This document shows positions 39,201 to 54,200 of a stretch of 64,000 nucleotides of DNA, one piece after another (the first letter of the stretch is position 1; each line of letters begins with the position of its first letter). A model generated the notes under the pieces. That model was not told the DNA's origin and made no database searches. It worked only from the letters and a program-made list of their open reading frames with translations. This DNA comes from Siphonodentalium dalli (Eukaryota > Mollusca > Scaphopoda > Gadilida > Siphonodentaliidae): assembly GCA_032622095.1 (NCBI GenBank), contig CP136069.1:157097043-157161042 (forward strand), read 5' to 3'. A program made the position numbers and the translations under genes.

Positions 39201-42200
39201 GATAGTAAAAAATTCGTTATTATTACCCACTTGATTATAGAGTTATCCATCCTTGTCTGTTTGAATAGAATTTTGGCGTAAAATCTCGAGCATGTTACCA
39301 AATTGACGGCAGTTATAAGTACTCATCTCGAGAACATAAGAATTTTCAAAAATCAATATCTAATGACTCTGAGCTTTGTTTGATGGGTTCCTCGACTCGA
39401 ATCAAATATTTTTTACCCCCAAAGCCAAAGAAATAGTAATATAGGACCCTCTGATCGGATTGTTGTTGTTGGAATCTGTTGAGATGGGGACCCTCTTTAC
39501 GGGTTGAGTACCTTTAACATGTAAATAAATCATTAACAATGAACTGTGCTATGCCAGAGACCAGCCTAGAGGTTTCAAATTGGGAGAAGTCACTTCTCCA
39601 CATTTGGTTATTAGGGAGAAGTGGACTGTTATAAGGGAAAAACAAATAATGGCTGAAGTTCAATTTACACCCAACATCATCCTTCTATGATCCAATAAGT
39701 ATTATCATCAAAAGAGCACATTTATAAAACAACTATTGTGAGAAAGAACACCAATATAATCAATAAATATTCTTTAACCCTTTCAGTGCCAATTCCGATT
39801 TTTGTATCAACCCATATTTCCTTGATCATTTTTCAAATTTATTGATTATAATAATGTGATACATTGATGGAAAGAGCTCGAAAGGTTGATACAAAAATTG
39901 GACTTGGCACTGAAAGGGTTAAACATGCTGTTGACACATATGCATACTGGTATATGAGAGAGAAGTCACTTCTCCCAAGGACAAAAATGGGGAGAAGTGG
40001 CACAATTGGGGGAGATTATGTCTCCCAAGTCACCCTCTAGACCGGTCCCTGTGCTATGCTCTGGAATTTGTCACACTATTTTGAAATGATTTCTTAGAAA
40101 TAGTGGCTACTATAAAATCGACTCTGTAATATACAGTAATGCCCAAAGTATATGACCCTTTAACCACAGCAGAATTATGGGAAATTTTTCAGGATTTAGT
40201 CGGAAATATGGCTTGTTGCCATTCACCGGAAAGCTCTCAGCTCTCAGTGAGAGCTTTACGATGAATGGCAGCAAGCCATATTTCCGATTAAATCCTGAAA
40301 AATTTCCCATAATTCTGCTGTGGTTTAGGGGTCGATTATTTAGGACATTACTGTAGTCATAAATAGACGAACCTGGTTGCTCAGGATACTGCGGCTGATC
40401 TCCATATTCATAGCCATAGTACTGATAGTAGTCATAGTATTTTGAATAGTAGTCATCATATGCGGCCCTGCTGCCTGACCTCATTCCCTGATAGGGGTCT
40501 CTGTCTTTGTCTCTAAAAATAGAAATAAAATACAAGAAATGGTGAGAAAGTGCAGGTAAAAATAAATAATGCCTTCATTGACTATAAGACCAAAGAAAGA
40601 CATGTTATATCAGGGCCTCAGCTAGCCACAAAAGGTTGATAATCGGGTATATAATCATCAATCGGGTATATCATCATCCACTGGAACTATAAGCGCTGTA
40701 TAGACTAGATAATCAATATGAACCAACTAAATGTTTAAACCACAAACCTATAATTGACAGTTAGATTTATTAAGAGCATTGCCAGATTGTGGCAAAATGT
40801 GCCCCTGGTAATTTCAACAAAGGGCCATAACTGGCAGACGAAACCCAAATTCGAACTTGACCTGCATATTGGGCTAGTAAACTCACATACCAAATTTCAT
40901 TTCATCCAGTTCAGTTAAAATTATCATCCGGAAACGAAAAATAAGTGCAAATTCCAACAAAAAGGCCTGTTTTTCAAAACGGACATATACAAATATTAGC
41001 GGTGATGGACAGACGCAAATAATATAGCATTCCCACTATATCCTTCGTCGTGGGGTTATAAAAATCTTTCCAAACACAACAGTTGAAAGAAACAACATTG
41101 CTTGCTTCTTACCAAAAAGTACACAAGAATATATATGCTCCCACACTATGTATTACATACCAATATTATTTAATTCTCTAACTCAATAACTAATCTGACA
41201 TCTCCATCAGAAAAACATGAAAATCGAATACAATAACTGGGTTATAGTTCGCATAAATCTAAAATTGTGCTGAAACAGACAATATGATTAATAATGAAAT
41301 TCATTAACATGCTAAATTTAACAAAATAACAAACTGATCAAAAGTTTGAAAGATTACTTATCAAATAAACATGCCATGCACTATTACCAAACTATCATTC
41401 AAATGAAGAACAAGAAACTTGCATACTGTAACATGCTAATGAGATATGCTATCAGATCTGGACTAGCCTACTTCGGTACTTGAGCCTACATCCTCTAAAT
41501 TTTACTGAGTCATAATTTTGCGATTTATTGATCAGTCAACCAGTATGCAAAACGATGGTAAGAAAATGAGAATAGACAAACTGACAATTTCAGAAAATAT
41601 TTGAGTTGAACTTTCAACGCATTTTAAAGCTTTAATTGGCATTGCTGATATATCAATGAGTATTTAATAGTGAAATAATATAACTTCAGTTGTGCTGACT
41701 ACATCATATCGACAAAGTGAACATTCACTTCTGTACATACAATTGTGGCTAAATTTCATCATGAGGAATGTCAATGGCATCCACCAAACATTGATTAACC
41801 CTTCTATGACTGGAGCTTCCTGAAATTTTGCGAAAACACTGTGCCAATGCATTCTCTTATATATGTAAGTTTCACTTGATATTCCCATTCATATTGTTCC
41901 TAGTTCATAATAACACTAGCAAGCTGTTTGATTGAAATGCAGGAAATTTTCCTCATATTAAAGTGATATCATAACAACTTCCAATTTTAACCCTTTCAGT
42001 GCCAAGTCCGATTTTTGTATCAACCCATATTTCCTTGATCATTTTTCTCTAAGAGCTCTTTCCATCAATGTATCACATTATTATAATCAATAAATTTGAA
42101 AAATGATCAAGGAAATATGGGTTGATACAAAAATCGTACTTGGCACTGAAGGGGTTAAATCAATATAACAGAAGAACTATTTTGTTAACTACAATGTAGT

Positions 42201-45200
42201 TCTATGGGTATAAATGTTTAACCCATGAAATGACAATTGAAAATTTACACCCAAGATAGAAATTTATACCCACAATATGGTGTAAAGATGAAATAGGTGT
42301 TACACACACAATAGCAAAGGCAATTATGGTATAAAAGGAAGTGGATATAATTGTACTCAGTTGAAACAAATGATAAAGAACAAATGTCCTGAAATGGTGT
42401 AAAATCTCATTAACATTTTGTTAACATAAGCCAATTCAACTCAGAACATTCAATCATATTAATAGTTTATATTGATTAGTATGATTAGTAAGCCATCGTC
42501 AGGTTAATTTGGTGATAAAGCATCTGAATGAACGGTGAGTTAATCAAGGCTCTTACCGAGGAGGGAGAGGAGGGCGTACAAGCAACGATCTGTCGCTGAC
42601 AGAGCTAGGAAACAAACAAAGGAACTCAAACACTATAATCTACAGGTACACATAATTCATGCTTCTTACTCCGATTCTAATCATGTACTAAATGTGAGGA
42701 GCAATGAATTATTTTTGCCATAAATTAAACTTTAAAAAAAATAAAGTTGATTGAATTTTTTTTTAAATAAAGTGGATTTTAGAAGAAATTACTTGTTTAT
42801 TTTTATTCAAATTATCTGCCATATGTGAAGAGCAATGAATTATTTTCGTTTTTTAAATCAACTTAAAAAAAAATGAAAGGTTAAGACTAACGGTGGGACT
42901 ATGCCTGACTGAATATATTCATAACTGTTTATAATAACAATAAAAATCTATTTTAATTGATAAAATTGCCAGTGAGATACATGTATTATCAAACAAATAT
43001 CAAGTATGAAGAAATGCTAATGTCAATATTTTCAGATAAATAAATAGCTATCTCTTGTTTGTGAGGGATTTAAATCTTATACTCCTGTTCACAAATTTTA
43101 CATTCCGAAACAAAAATGTCTTAAAATCTTAACCTAGATAGGCTCAAACACTTTACTAATTTTTAGTATTTTCATAGCCATATGCAGTTCTTTGTGTTCA
43201 TATAGACATAGTCCCCACACCACCCCCTATTATGTAAATGAAATAAAAACTATACAAGAAAAATTAATATATAATTTCACAAACGAAGATCAGAAATTCT
43301 GTTGAGCAGAAGTATGCTACAAATCTACGCAATCACCAGAGGAACAAAGAGAACATAGGCAGACAACACGAAGGATATAAACAAAATGCAAGCAGACGAC
43401 AAACAGAGGACATCAACAGAGGACAATGACGATAATATATTCTAACTGCTGTCTCGATTATCTGTGGGCGCTTGATTAGCCAGAGTTTCCGCTGACAACA
43501 AACCTCTTTCCTGATAATATATGGACCGAGACTTAACCCTTCCATGGTTGGTGCTTCCAGAAATTTTACAAAAATCCTGTGCAAATGGAAATACATTCTC
43601 TTATATGTGAGTCTCCCACCGGACATTTCCCCACCCGGACATTTACCCAACGGACATTTCCCCACCCTTCTAATAAAATGCTTTATGCTATATCTTTTAT
43701 CGCAGACATCAAAGAATGTTTTGACTGATCAGTGAAGCCTGGTCAGTGAGGCCATCTCAAGCGATGTCAACTCAGCATGGTATTGTTGTAACCCTACTGA
43801 AGAGTACTGGGAAATTTCACCCATCACTCATTACCAACATGAAAGCGTATTTTGACAAACATGAAAGAGTGTTTTGACGATAGTTAATTACACATAGCAT
43901 TGTATATAATTAAACAACTTAGTATAGTATATACAATGTTTTTTGTTTTAAGTGGTACCTTACTTACTGAAGAACAGAAATAAAGAGCGTTCATCATTAA
44001 TTAACCAATAATATGTGTGCAAGTTTCCATAAAGAGCTTTTAATTTCATATTTTTCTGAAGAACAGAAATAAAGATCTCAATTAACACATGGTTGACATG
44101 GTGACAACTTGCCATTTCTCATCTACATGTATGACAACCACAAAGGGGGCGAGACGGTCTGGCATTTCTACCACAGGACAAGGTCAAACTAGGTTTGCAA
44201 GGACAAGGTCAAACTAGGTTTGCAGCACATGATGAACACTATTCCGGAAGAACTTATGGATGTGGTTGACTACTTCGATAGGAACTATGTTAATGGACCT
44301 TATCGTGTATCGACAGATGGCGGAAAGGTTGTTATGAAATGGACAAAGCCAAGATTCCCAGTTGATGTTTGGAATGTCCATGATGCCACAGTTGATAACA
44401 GATCCCGCACCAACAACATGACCAGCCCGGATTATGGTTGTCCATCCAGTGCCTACAGAAAGAACAGACTGCTGCACTGACCGACACACCCATAGTAATA
44501 GTCAATACCACGTACACCCATAGTAACAGTCAAAGGAGGGAAAAGTCCGGTGGGGAAATGTCCGCTTTGATATTGAGTAAGTGGGGAAATGTCCGGTGGG
44601 TAAATGTCCGGGTGGGTAAATGTCCGCTTTGCCATTTCAAAGGCGGGTGGGGAAATGTCCTGGATTCGTGGATCACCCATGACATTTCAAGAACATACCA
44701 AAGATCATTAACCCTTCCGTGACTGGAGCTTCCGGAAATGTTGCAAATGTTCTAAAGAGAACACATTGGCTTAATAATATTTACATTGACTTTGTAAGCC
44801 AGTGCATTGTCTTATATATGGGAGGCTCGCTATGGGAAAATGCACTGGCACAGGATCTTTAATGCTGCATCAGCGCAGCTCCCTTAATCCGATCGACGAT
44901 AAATAAGATAGAGAGCTCAAAAGTTGTTATAGACAACAGACAAACGAACAGACAGACAGATTCCACTTCTATATCCCCTGCCAAAAGTAGTCTGCGGGGG
45001 ATAATTATGGGAGCATACAAACTATCAGGACTCTTGTTGTCAGAGGAAACTCATGCTGCAAAGAGTCAAACACTGAGACTGCTTTGTCGAGATACTCACG
45101 TGAGGTCATGACCTTCGGGAACAGGAGTGTGTCCGCGAGAGAAGCTTGCCTGGCTGAGCCTATCAAACTCATCGTAACCATTGTAATCAGGGTTAGGGTA

Positions 45201-48200
45201 GCCATGATAATCAGCATACCTGGTTAATTAATGGAGCCAAAAAAATGCAGCATAGCATGCTTATGGTATGATAATCTACATATTTATAAGGTGTTACTGG
45301 GAAGCATGTGTAAAAATGAGGAAATCTCCTTTGGTTGTGATATTAGTTTATCATAGTTTATAAGAATTCTTTATTTTTCAAATAAATATAAATGGATTAT
45401 AAAAGTGTGATAAATAGTACCAGAAAATTGCAAAAATCTACAAAAATTGCTAAGTGCGCAATAAAAGAGTAACTACATATACTGACCAACTACAGAATTG
45501 TATCCCATTCCACCACAGATGACATGTGTTTGGAGCTGAATATCATACTAATGTTGAGAAATGTCAACAACTATTTACAGATCTCAATGTTATGAGCAAC
45601 TATAATAATTTATATAATAATCACTTTGAAACAAATTTCATCTTATTATCGTATAATAGTAAATCAAAAACTGTAATAGCACCAAAAAATGGATTTATAT
45701 TCATACGCCATATATTATACCGGTAACAAAGAAACGATTCAGGGTTTAGTAGCTTTAAACCAAAATCGACTGCTAATTGGGTGCTGTTCTAACTTCCGTG
45801 ATTGCATCAACAAAACCACAGAACTAGATTGCTATTACCATTGATGTGAAATACTGCTACTGCAGTTCAGTTGTACATGTATTATTAATTGTTTCTTTTC
45901 TAAATTGATTCTCCCATCAGTTATAAAACATACATTGGAATATCCTATTATCTCACATGGAGGGATGTTCTGGAAACATAAACAGACAACAGATAATACA
46001 AGTGTAGAAGAATTCCTATTAGTTGGTGGGAAACGTTCATAATTGGTGATAAATGTTCAGATAATAAGTACAACAAATGGCCAGTTGTTGAAATCATTAT
46101 CTGAACATTTCCTAAGGGGACTAGTTGTCAATGAGTATTTAGTAAATGAATGGTTAATAGAAAAACCACTATGGTGGAGGGTTATACAATTTTGAGCCTG
46201 GTCGGTATATGTATTATACTTGTGGAGGGAGAAGTCATGCCCATGTGGTGGAGATTTGACTTCTGCTTACTTCTTGATAAACTTAATAAGGATCGTCGAC
46301 ACATTTCAAGTGGTCACATTTATACTTAGAAATACAGGACAAGGACAAAACAGAGAATTTGGAAATAGAATGTAAAGACGTTTAACATAAATGAGAGTCC
46401 TTTTACCACATATATTTATTGGGTTAGGTAGACATAGTTGATGTAGCATGAAAACACACCATACCCATGAAAATGAGCCTTAATAGGCCATGCAAAGTCA
46501 ATTTCTATTTTCTCAGGCCCAAAAATATTGAAAAGCATGCATGCGCGCAGTTTTAACATCATTTTTTATTTCTGGGGCACATGCCAACGAATCATTCCAG
46601 CCCTGAAACAGCCAGCTCTGGGTTTAATATCAGTTGTCGGTGGCCATTATAACCCAAACAAATGTCCATGAAAGATAGTTGATAGACTCCATGTGATCTA
46701 TTTTGTAAAAAATCACCCAATAATGTATTATTGACACATTTTTTACTGAGTTTGCAGATACGATTCACCACGACAGCATTGTATGGATTGGAAATTTTAA
46801 ACAATAAACGGGTATATTCAATCTCAGTTGAGAGCAAGTTTGTATAAAAGCATACCGTAATTATTTCGTACCAATTATTATTATAAAACGTGAATAAAAA
46901 GGTTACATGCACGGGTTTCGGGACCATGTGTGAGGGCCTGAGAAACGGGAAATTGACTTTGTGTGGCCTTAGGAAGTTTGGAATCTTTCAGACAAAAAAC
47001 ATTGAAATACAGGTATGTAAACCCAACATAAAGTAGGTCGAGTTAGTGTCTGTTGGTAAATCTTTCTCTTACTCACAATTACATGAACCTCTACATAATT
47101 AATGTAAATAATAAAATTGATCATTTATGCGACAGTAAGTAAAATTCTATATCTGCCTACTAAGAGAAAATCACATTAGGACTTATACCAGAGGGGAAGT
47201 TGAGCCCCAGTAAATATGAAGTGTATGCAAATTACAGAATGAAAATAGGAGTTAGCATCTGTTTCTAAAAGGTAGTAATACATATATTGTATGCTGAATA
47301 CAAGTGAAGCCATGCTTCTTTAATTAAAGGGCACAAGGCACTCACAGTGGGTAAATGTGCAAAAAATATAAAAGTCTGTAAAAACATCACCACTAAGAAG
47401 AACATGGATAAATAGATAAACTTTGTTCTGATATTCCTTATTAATATTTATCACATAATTAGCTACTAAACCCGGCCTCATATTTTTGATAAGACACATG
47501 TGTATTATCGGCATGTGCAGTGATGGTAGAGCTTAGCGCAATGATTTTTATGTCAATGCCAGAACTTTATTATTATGTTAATTAGAATATAATTATGATA
47601 TTTGATTTGTGTTGAGTTATTTAGTGTTGACTGAGATAAACATGGGTGACTGGGTGGTTGAACAATTTGACAACATGAAAAGACACATTTAAAATGGAAC
47701 TATATTTTTTCTTCAAGGTGTCTTTTTGGTTGTGATAAGGAAATCAATAATAATTCTTAAACCCAGCTGATTCGAGATCGTTTTTCCATGCAAAAATGTG
47801 ATTATGTGATAAAATGGATCTCAAATTCGTCGCAATTCGATATGAAATTTATTAACCTCATCCACAAAATTTGATTCGAGCTGCGTTAAAGCTCAGCTCG
47901 AATCGAATTTAGGGCACTCTGATAACAAAGTTCATGTATAATTGCAACTCATTAGAGATTCTCTATTTCCCCAATAACAAAATTTTTTGTATTGAAAATA
48001 TTGTTATGTAAACAATATTGTTAGTGATTTGTCAACAAACATCGCTAATAGTATACTAAGTTTAAATATTTTAGTCTGAATATGATTTTCAGAATATTTG
48101 TCAATGCTTTGACCTATCCAATGTTTACAGTCAAGTTTAGATTAAACTCTGGTATCTTGTTGGACTAATTGGACTTTTATCGGTAATTCCACTGTAACAG

Positions 48201-51171
48201 TAATGTTTACATAACAATGGCTTTGGCATGTAAAATCTCATTATTGGAAAGTTATTAATAATGAAAATAAGAACAAAGTCAATCTATTTTCATGCACATG
48301 TTGGCGATAGTTGTTCTACAGACTTGCACGTTATTTCGCACAAACCCACTTCGAGGTCCTTGAGTCCATTTAATACTATTAGCTGAATTAGATATTATAC
48401 ATACATAGCATATGATATTAGTTTCATCAAATATAGGTTGAAATGACAATATCACCTAAAGGTACACAATCTGATTTGATGATCATGGTATCACCAGATT
48501 CCAACAACAACATTTCTTCAAAAGAAGCTTTAGTTATCAGAATCGTTTAATTACCAAAAAAAAATGCTAACCACTGTCAACTCTAGTATTAAGTTTCCCA
48601 AAATGTGTTAAATATTTATCAACATTTTGTTCAATGCGATTTGGTATCGAGAGTATGTCGATCATCTCGTCGAATGCTGGGCCGCCAAATATTCCAGATG
48701 GTGAAAAATAGCAGATTAATTTTTTTTATATCTATTAACTTTCATGGTGGGTTCCTGGACTCCAATCCAATATTTTTTACCCCCGAAGTCAAAGAAATAG
48801 TAATTTAGGAGCGCTAATTCAGATTATGTATCTTTAAAGATGTATTACAATCTCCAATCCAATTTTTATGAATCTATTTTACTTCCAATTAAGTTACTAA
48901 TGTATAAAATAGCCTGTTTGGAATTTTCTATCTTTTTATTTCATAATGGTTCGATGATTTAAAGGGAAAATGATCACTTTATTTTCTTAATTTTTCAATA
49001 ACGATATGACATTCTTTGGCCTAGTTTAATTTTAACATTTGACTTTCACCATTTGTTCAGCCAAACAAGAAATAAAAAACTGTGTTAAAGAGTTAATGGC
49101 ATTTCTTAATCAAAAGAGTGAAAACCGACAAAGAATGATAACTTCATAATTCAAGAAATGTGGAATACTGGACACATAATTTTAGGTGAATACAAATATA
49201 CTTTGAGATGTATTTCTAGTGAAATATTTAAATTATGATAGGATAAAATGCAAATTTAGTGGAAAATACTATGTGAAGACTGGTTGCTCCAAGTGAAATT
49301 TTGCCACCAAATATGACACTTTTGTTAAATGTAGACAATCTAGCTTTATAGATCATGATCTTTGTTGTAAAGTTTAGGTATCATTTGCTTTTAAGTCGAA
49401 CAATGATTGTTAAAATTGTTCTAACACATAGTGTGGCTTTAAATATTTTCTAATTGCATGTCACAGGTAAGAAAGTAGGCCAAGGCATGGAAGAGTGAAA
49501 TTCTTCCATGTTTTGGACAGAGAGCATGAATGAGTGAATGTATTTTGTCTCTTTCTTTTGTTATTATTCTTCTTTATCAATAAAAAATAAAAAAAAAAAA
49601 AATAAAAAAAAGTTTAGGTATCATAAAATATTACATTTCAGATAAAGAATGCTACTAAAATGATTTTAACTGTTGAAATTTGGTAGAAAATTTAAATCAG
49701 GTAAATCTGAAACTGAATTTCTCTCTTTCAAGATAAAAACTTCAATTGTGACTGATATTGAATTTTCTTTCACTGATATTTATATAACACCCATTTGAAA
49801 TTCCGAACATTTAACCTCTGCACTGCTGGCTGACATCATGATGCCGGGCCATTGATGGTATGGACATTTTGTAATGTAAAAATGACTGTTGATGGAATGA
49901 CCATTTTGTAATGGAAAAATATAAGAGGAATGTTGCAGAGACATTAAAATTTAGTCCAAATTAAAAACATTGAGATATTGATATACTTTTTCCGACGAAC
50001 CAATTTCTTAATTCCCTTTATGGATGATATTCCTGAAGTTACTAGTGCTCTGAAGTAGGTACGCAGGTATTGCTGACATTTAGCACACAACATGCACTTT
50101 TATATCCATTATAGCTGAGGACGTCACAGCAGTGAAGAAATTAAGAAGACCTTTGAAGTTGGGGAATCTAAGTGAAACACTCAATACAGGTTTTGAAAAT
50201 GTCGAATTAGATTGTCTTCAATTCAAATTCCACATTTTTTTTGTCAAATTCAAATGCACATGCTGGTATGAAAATAGAAGAAAAACCAAACCATAAAAGG
50301 CAAGAGATGACCAAAATCTTACCTTCGATCATAATATCCGGCGTCATCATAGCCTCGTCTGTAATTCTTATTGTAATCTCTATAGTAATCATCATAGTAA
50401 TGTTTGTATTTCGAATCATATGCATAGTCTAAAATAATAATAAATCAAATAACATAATATACAATTGGTGAGTTTTACAAACTATAAGATGTAATATTAA
50501 TATGACATTACTGTCCATTTGTTTATTTTAAATTGTCTTAACCCTTCCGTGACTGGAGCTTCCGGAAATTTTGCGAAAACCCTATGCCTAAGGATTCTCT
50601 TAAATATGCGAGTCTCTCATAGGAAGCCTCATATAAGAGAATACATTTGTCTGACAATATTTACCTTGACCTTGTAAGCCAGTGCATTCTCTTATATATG
50701 TCAGGCTCCCTATCTTTAATGCTGCACCAGCGCAACTCCCATCATGAAAGGGTTAATACTTAATTCATTATTCATTTGAAGATTGTTAAAGAAGAAATAG
50801 AACAGCCAGTTTGTTTCATGAAAGAAAATATTAATATTGTTTAACCATTTCATGTCGAGAGCTGCGCTACTGCAGCATTAAAGATCCTGTGCCAGTGCAT
50901 TCTCTTATATATGCAAGGCTCCCTATGGGAGACTCGCATATTTAATAGAATGCATTGGCATTCGTTTTCTATGAAAGTCCACAACACACACAAATTATTT
51001 CATCGGCAATAAAAATTATCAACAGAGGCCAAAAAGATTAATGTGGTGGTGCCTGAGAAAAAAATATTTAATTTTGGATGGCCTTAACCCTTTGAGTGCC
51101 AGGGGCCGATCTCATCGGCCCTAAACCTACAAAATAAGTCAGTTAAAGAATATAAGAATAAATTATTAAAA

Positions 51172-51211
<40 letters not shown>

Positions 51212-54200
51212 TTAGGCCAATGCATTCTCTTATATATGCGAGGCGACCTATGGTCGACTCGCATATATAAGAGAATGCATTGGCACAGGGTATATGGGTT
51301 GATACAAAAATCGGACCTGGCACTCAAAGGGTTAACAGGTCATTAAAAGTGGTGAATCAGAAGTTGTGAATTAAGTTCAAACCTCTTGGTCGATCTTTCA
51401 TCCTGTAATAGTCCTTGTCATATTCTGTTCGAGATCTTGGTCGTTCTCCAGACCGATTCGATTTCTCTTCAGAATCTAATGTGAAAAAAATGCATACTGT
51501 GAAAATGGAGATAAAAAAAAATAGGGGTGCAAAATACAATGGTGACTTAAAAGTGATGTGAAACACTCCGGTAGGGTGATCAATAGAAATGGAGAATAAT
51601 CTTATCAAAGTTGTTATTTTTACAAATATTAAACCAAACTGACAACACACGCCACCATTCTTATATATTAATTAAATGCAATGACTCTCGATGGCGAATT
51701 TATTTGTGTTAATTTATTGCCGATAGTTGTGTCCCGAATCGAGATGAAAATATTTACAATAGAGCAACGTTTTCTATGGAGTGGTATGGACAATTTCTTT
51801 TAAATTGTCAGCGATGTTAGTAGAATGCTACAGTAATAATACCTGTGTTTAGGGTAACGCACCCACCCCTCCAAAAACAGGTTGCCTCCTCACTATTTTA
51901 TTGTTTTTTTTTTAAATTTTCCTCAGACCCATTTTTTTGCACTTAAAATATGAAAATACATGACTGGAAAAAATTAAATAAAATGACTTTACAACCCTAC
52001 CTCTATTTTATTTCTCCCTTTACCCTAAACACAGGTATTATTTTATTAGCCTTATGATACTTAGAAATTCTTAAGGATTCAGTCTGCAAACGAATCAGAT
52101 CAGTTTGACCTCCACCATCAAAGCATTTCCCAAAGGAAAGTTGAATTGCATACACCACTGAGCGATTTGTGTAGCATGTTATTATACAGGTTTTTTTATC
52201 TCATATGTGACCCGCCATATCAAATCCAGTCGGAAGTCGGGATTTTTTTTACCCTGTGCCAATGCATTCTCTTATATATGCGAGTCGACCATAGGTCGCC
52301 TCGCATATATAAGAGAATGCATTGGCTTAACAATTTTTTATCATGTTTTTTAAATAAATGTTTCTTACAATTTTTAGGACATAAAATAAAAAAAACATCC
52401 ATTACCCTGCAGGGAGCTCCACACATATATAGAAGCACATAGAAGAGTGTCGTCTGCTCATGTTTGTCTGGGGCTCTGTATGGGTGAAATTATAAAATTG
52501 TTAAAGAATACAAGAACAAATTATTAAAATTGTAAAAAATTGTTAGGCCAATGCATTCTCTTATATATGCGAGGCGACCTATGGTCGACTCGCATATATA
52601 AGAGAATGCATTGGCACAGGGTAAAAAAATCCCGACTTCCGACTGGATTTGATATGGCGGGTCACATATAACAGACTGGGTCATACTCAAAGAGTTTACA
52701 TTTATACTCAAAAGAAAATCTTTATTGCATAGGGTAATTATGCCAGTTTTAGCCTCATGGCCTCCCAGATGGAAGCATTGGTTGAGTTGACACTTACCTG
52801 AGCCCTGACGAGAAGCTGGTCTATCATATCGATCATCCGGATTCCTGTCAGAGTGTGCATTCCTTGTATATCTCGGATCATGGTGACGATAATATTCCTC
52901 ACGATCCAGCTCCGAACGGCTCGACGGCCTGTCATAGTCATATCGATCATCTCTGTATCGCCTCTCTCGACTATCACTGTCGCTCTTATCCCTACCGTGT
53001 CTATTTTTAGGTTTACTAATACTTTCATTTTCGTCCCGATCCCTACTCCGAGAGCGACGATCATATCTATCACGATCATATCTATCACGATCACCTGAGT
53101 TTGTCCTTTTGTGATAATAATCGTCTCTGCGTTTTGATGAATCTCGCACAGGACTACTATCACGACTTTTATTTCTGACCCGAGATTCATCCAGTCTCCG
53201 ATCTGTTGAACTTTTCTCAGAGATTTTTGAAGAGCTTGCCGGCTGCGTCGACGATTGCGATGAGCTAACGGTTGTGGCAGGAGTAGAGTTGGCAGTAGTC
53301 GTCACATGAACTGTTGTCGTAGCAACAGAGAGTACAGGAAGAGCAGCGGGGGCTGGTGGAGCTAAAAGAATATTTCCCCCAAATGCCGGCAGCTCAGCAT
53401 TTTCCCAAAGAGTCGTAGCTGGAGACATATTTTGTGTTGCCCGCTGTCCTGTTCGAGAATGGGGTCGTTTCGTAAGAGCTGACACACCTTTTGTTGGCGA
53501 ATCAGAATCGAAGTTACCGGGCTTAAAATCGGCACTTGAACGGCCAGTCCTCAGAGGAGACTGAAAATGTTCGGCACTAGATCTACCTGTTCTAGGCGGG
53601 GGTTGAAAAGGGCTCTCCTTTCTCAGCATGATAGGACTAGAACCGGGACTCTGTGAATGCCGCGATATCAAATTCTCTAATGGGGAAAGCACGCTGGCTG
53701 TTTCTGCCATCGATGTCGATTTCAATGAAAGCTTCTCCGGTCTATCACTAGCCTCATTATAATCGAACCCACCAGTGCTGTTCAGTGATGGCTTCACCGA
53801 TTGAGCACCGGTGTGAGCTAACATATGACCAGTTTCCATATAAGAGGGTGGTCTTTTCTCAGAATTTTTCACCATCTGTCTAGATACATTTGAATGTGGA
53901 ACGTCACGCTCTTTGGCTTTATGCTGAGTTTTTTGTTGAGATGAATTTCCAAAATGAAAGTCGGTGGCTGTATTGAGATTATCATCTCTCGTAGATTTAT
54001 TCACACCTGTTTGCGTGGAGAGAATATTTTCACCACTTGAATTCGTTGTTAATGAAATACCAGAAAAACTTCCAGGATTTGGAAATTCCTCTAGTAAATC
54101 AATATCACTTTTAATCAAGGATGTGGAAGAAACTCCAGAAAGTGTTGTCGGACCTGATTGTTGCCCTGAATGCGCTCTGTCTGTGTCAGGTTCTGGGCCG

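Noticed and set aside
52738..53190. 150-codon minus-strand frame overlapping exon 3
   Set aside because: Shifted frame of the Arg/Asp-rich coding segment. The SEC16 frame continues with correct phase; the Ile/Val-rich composition here is a by-product.
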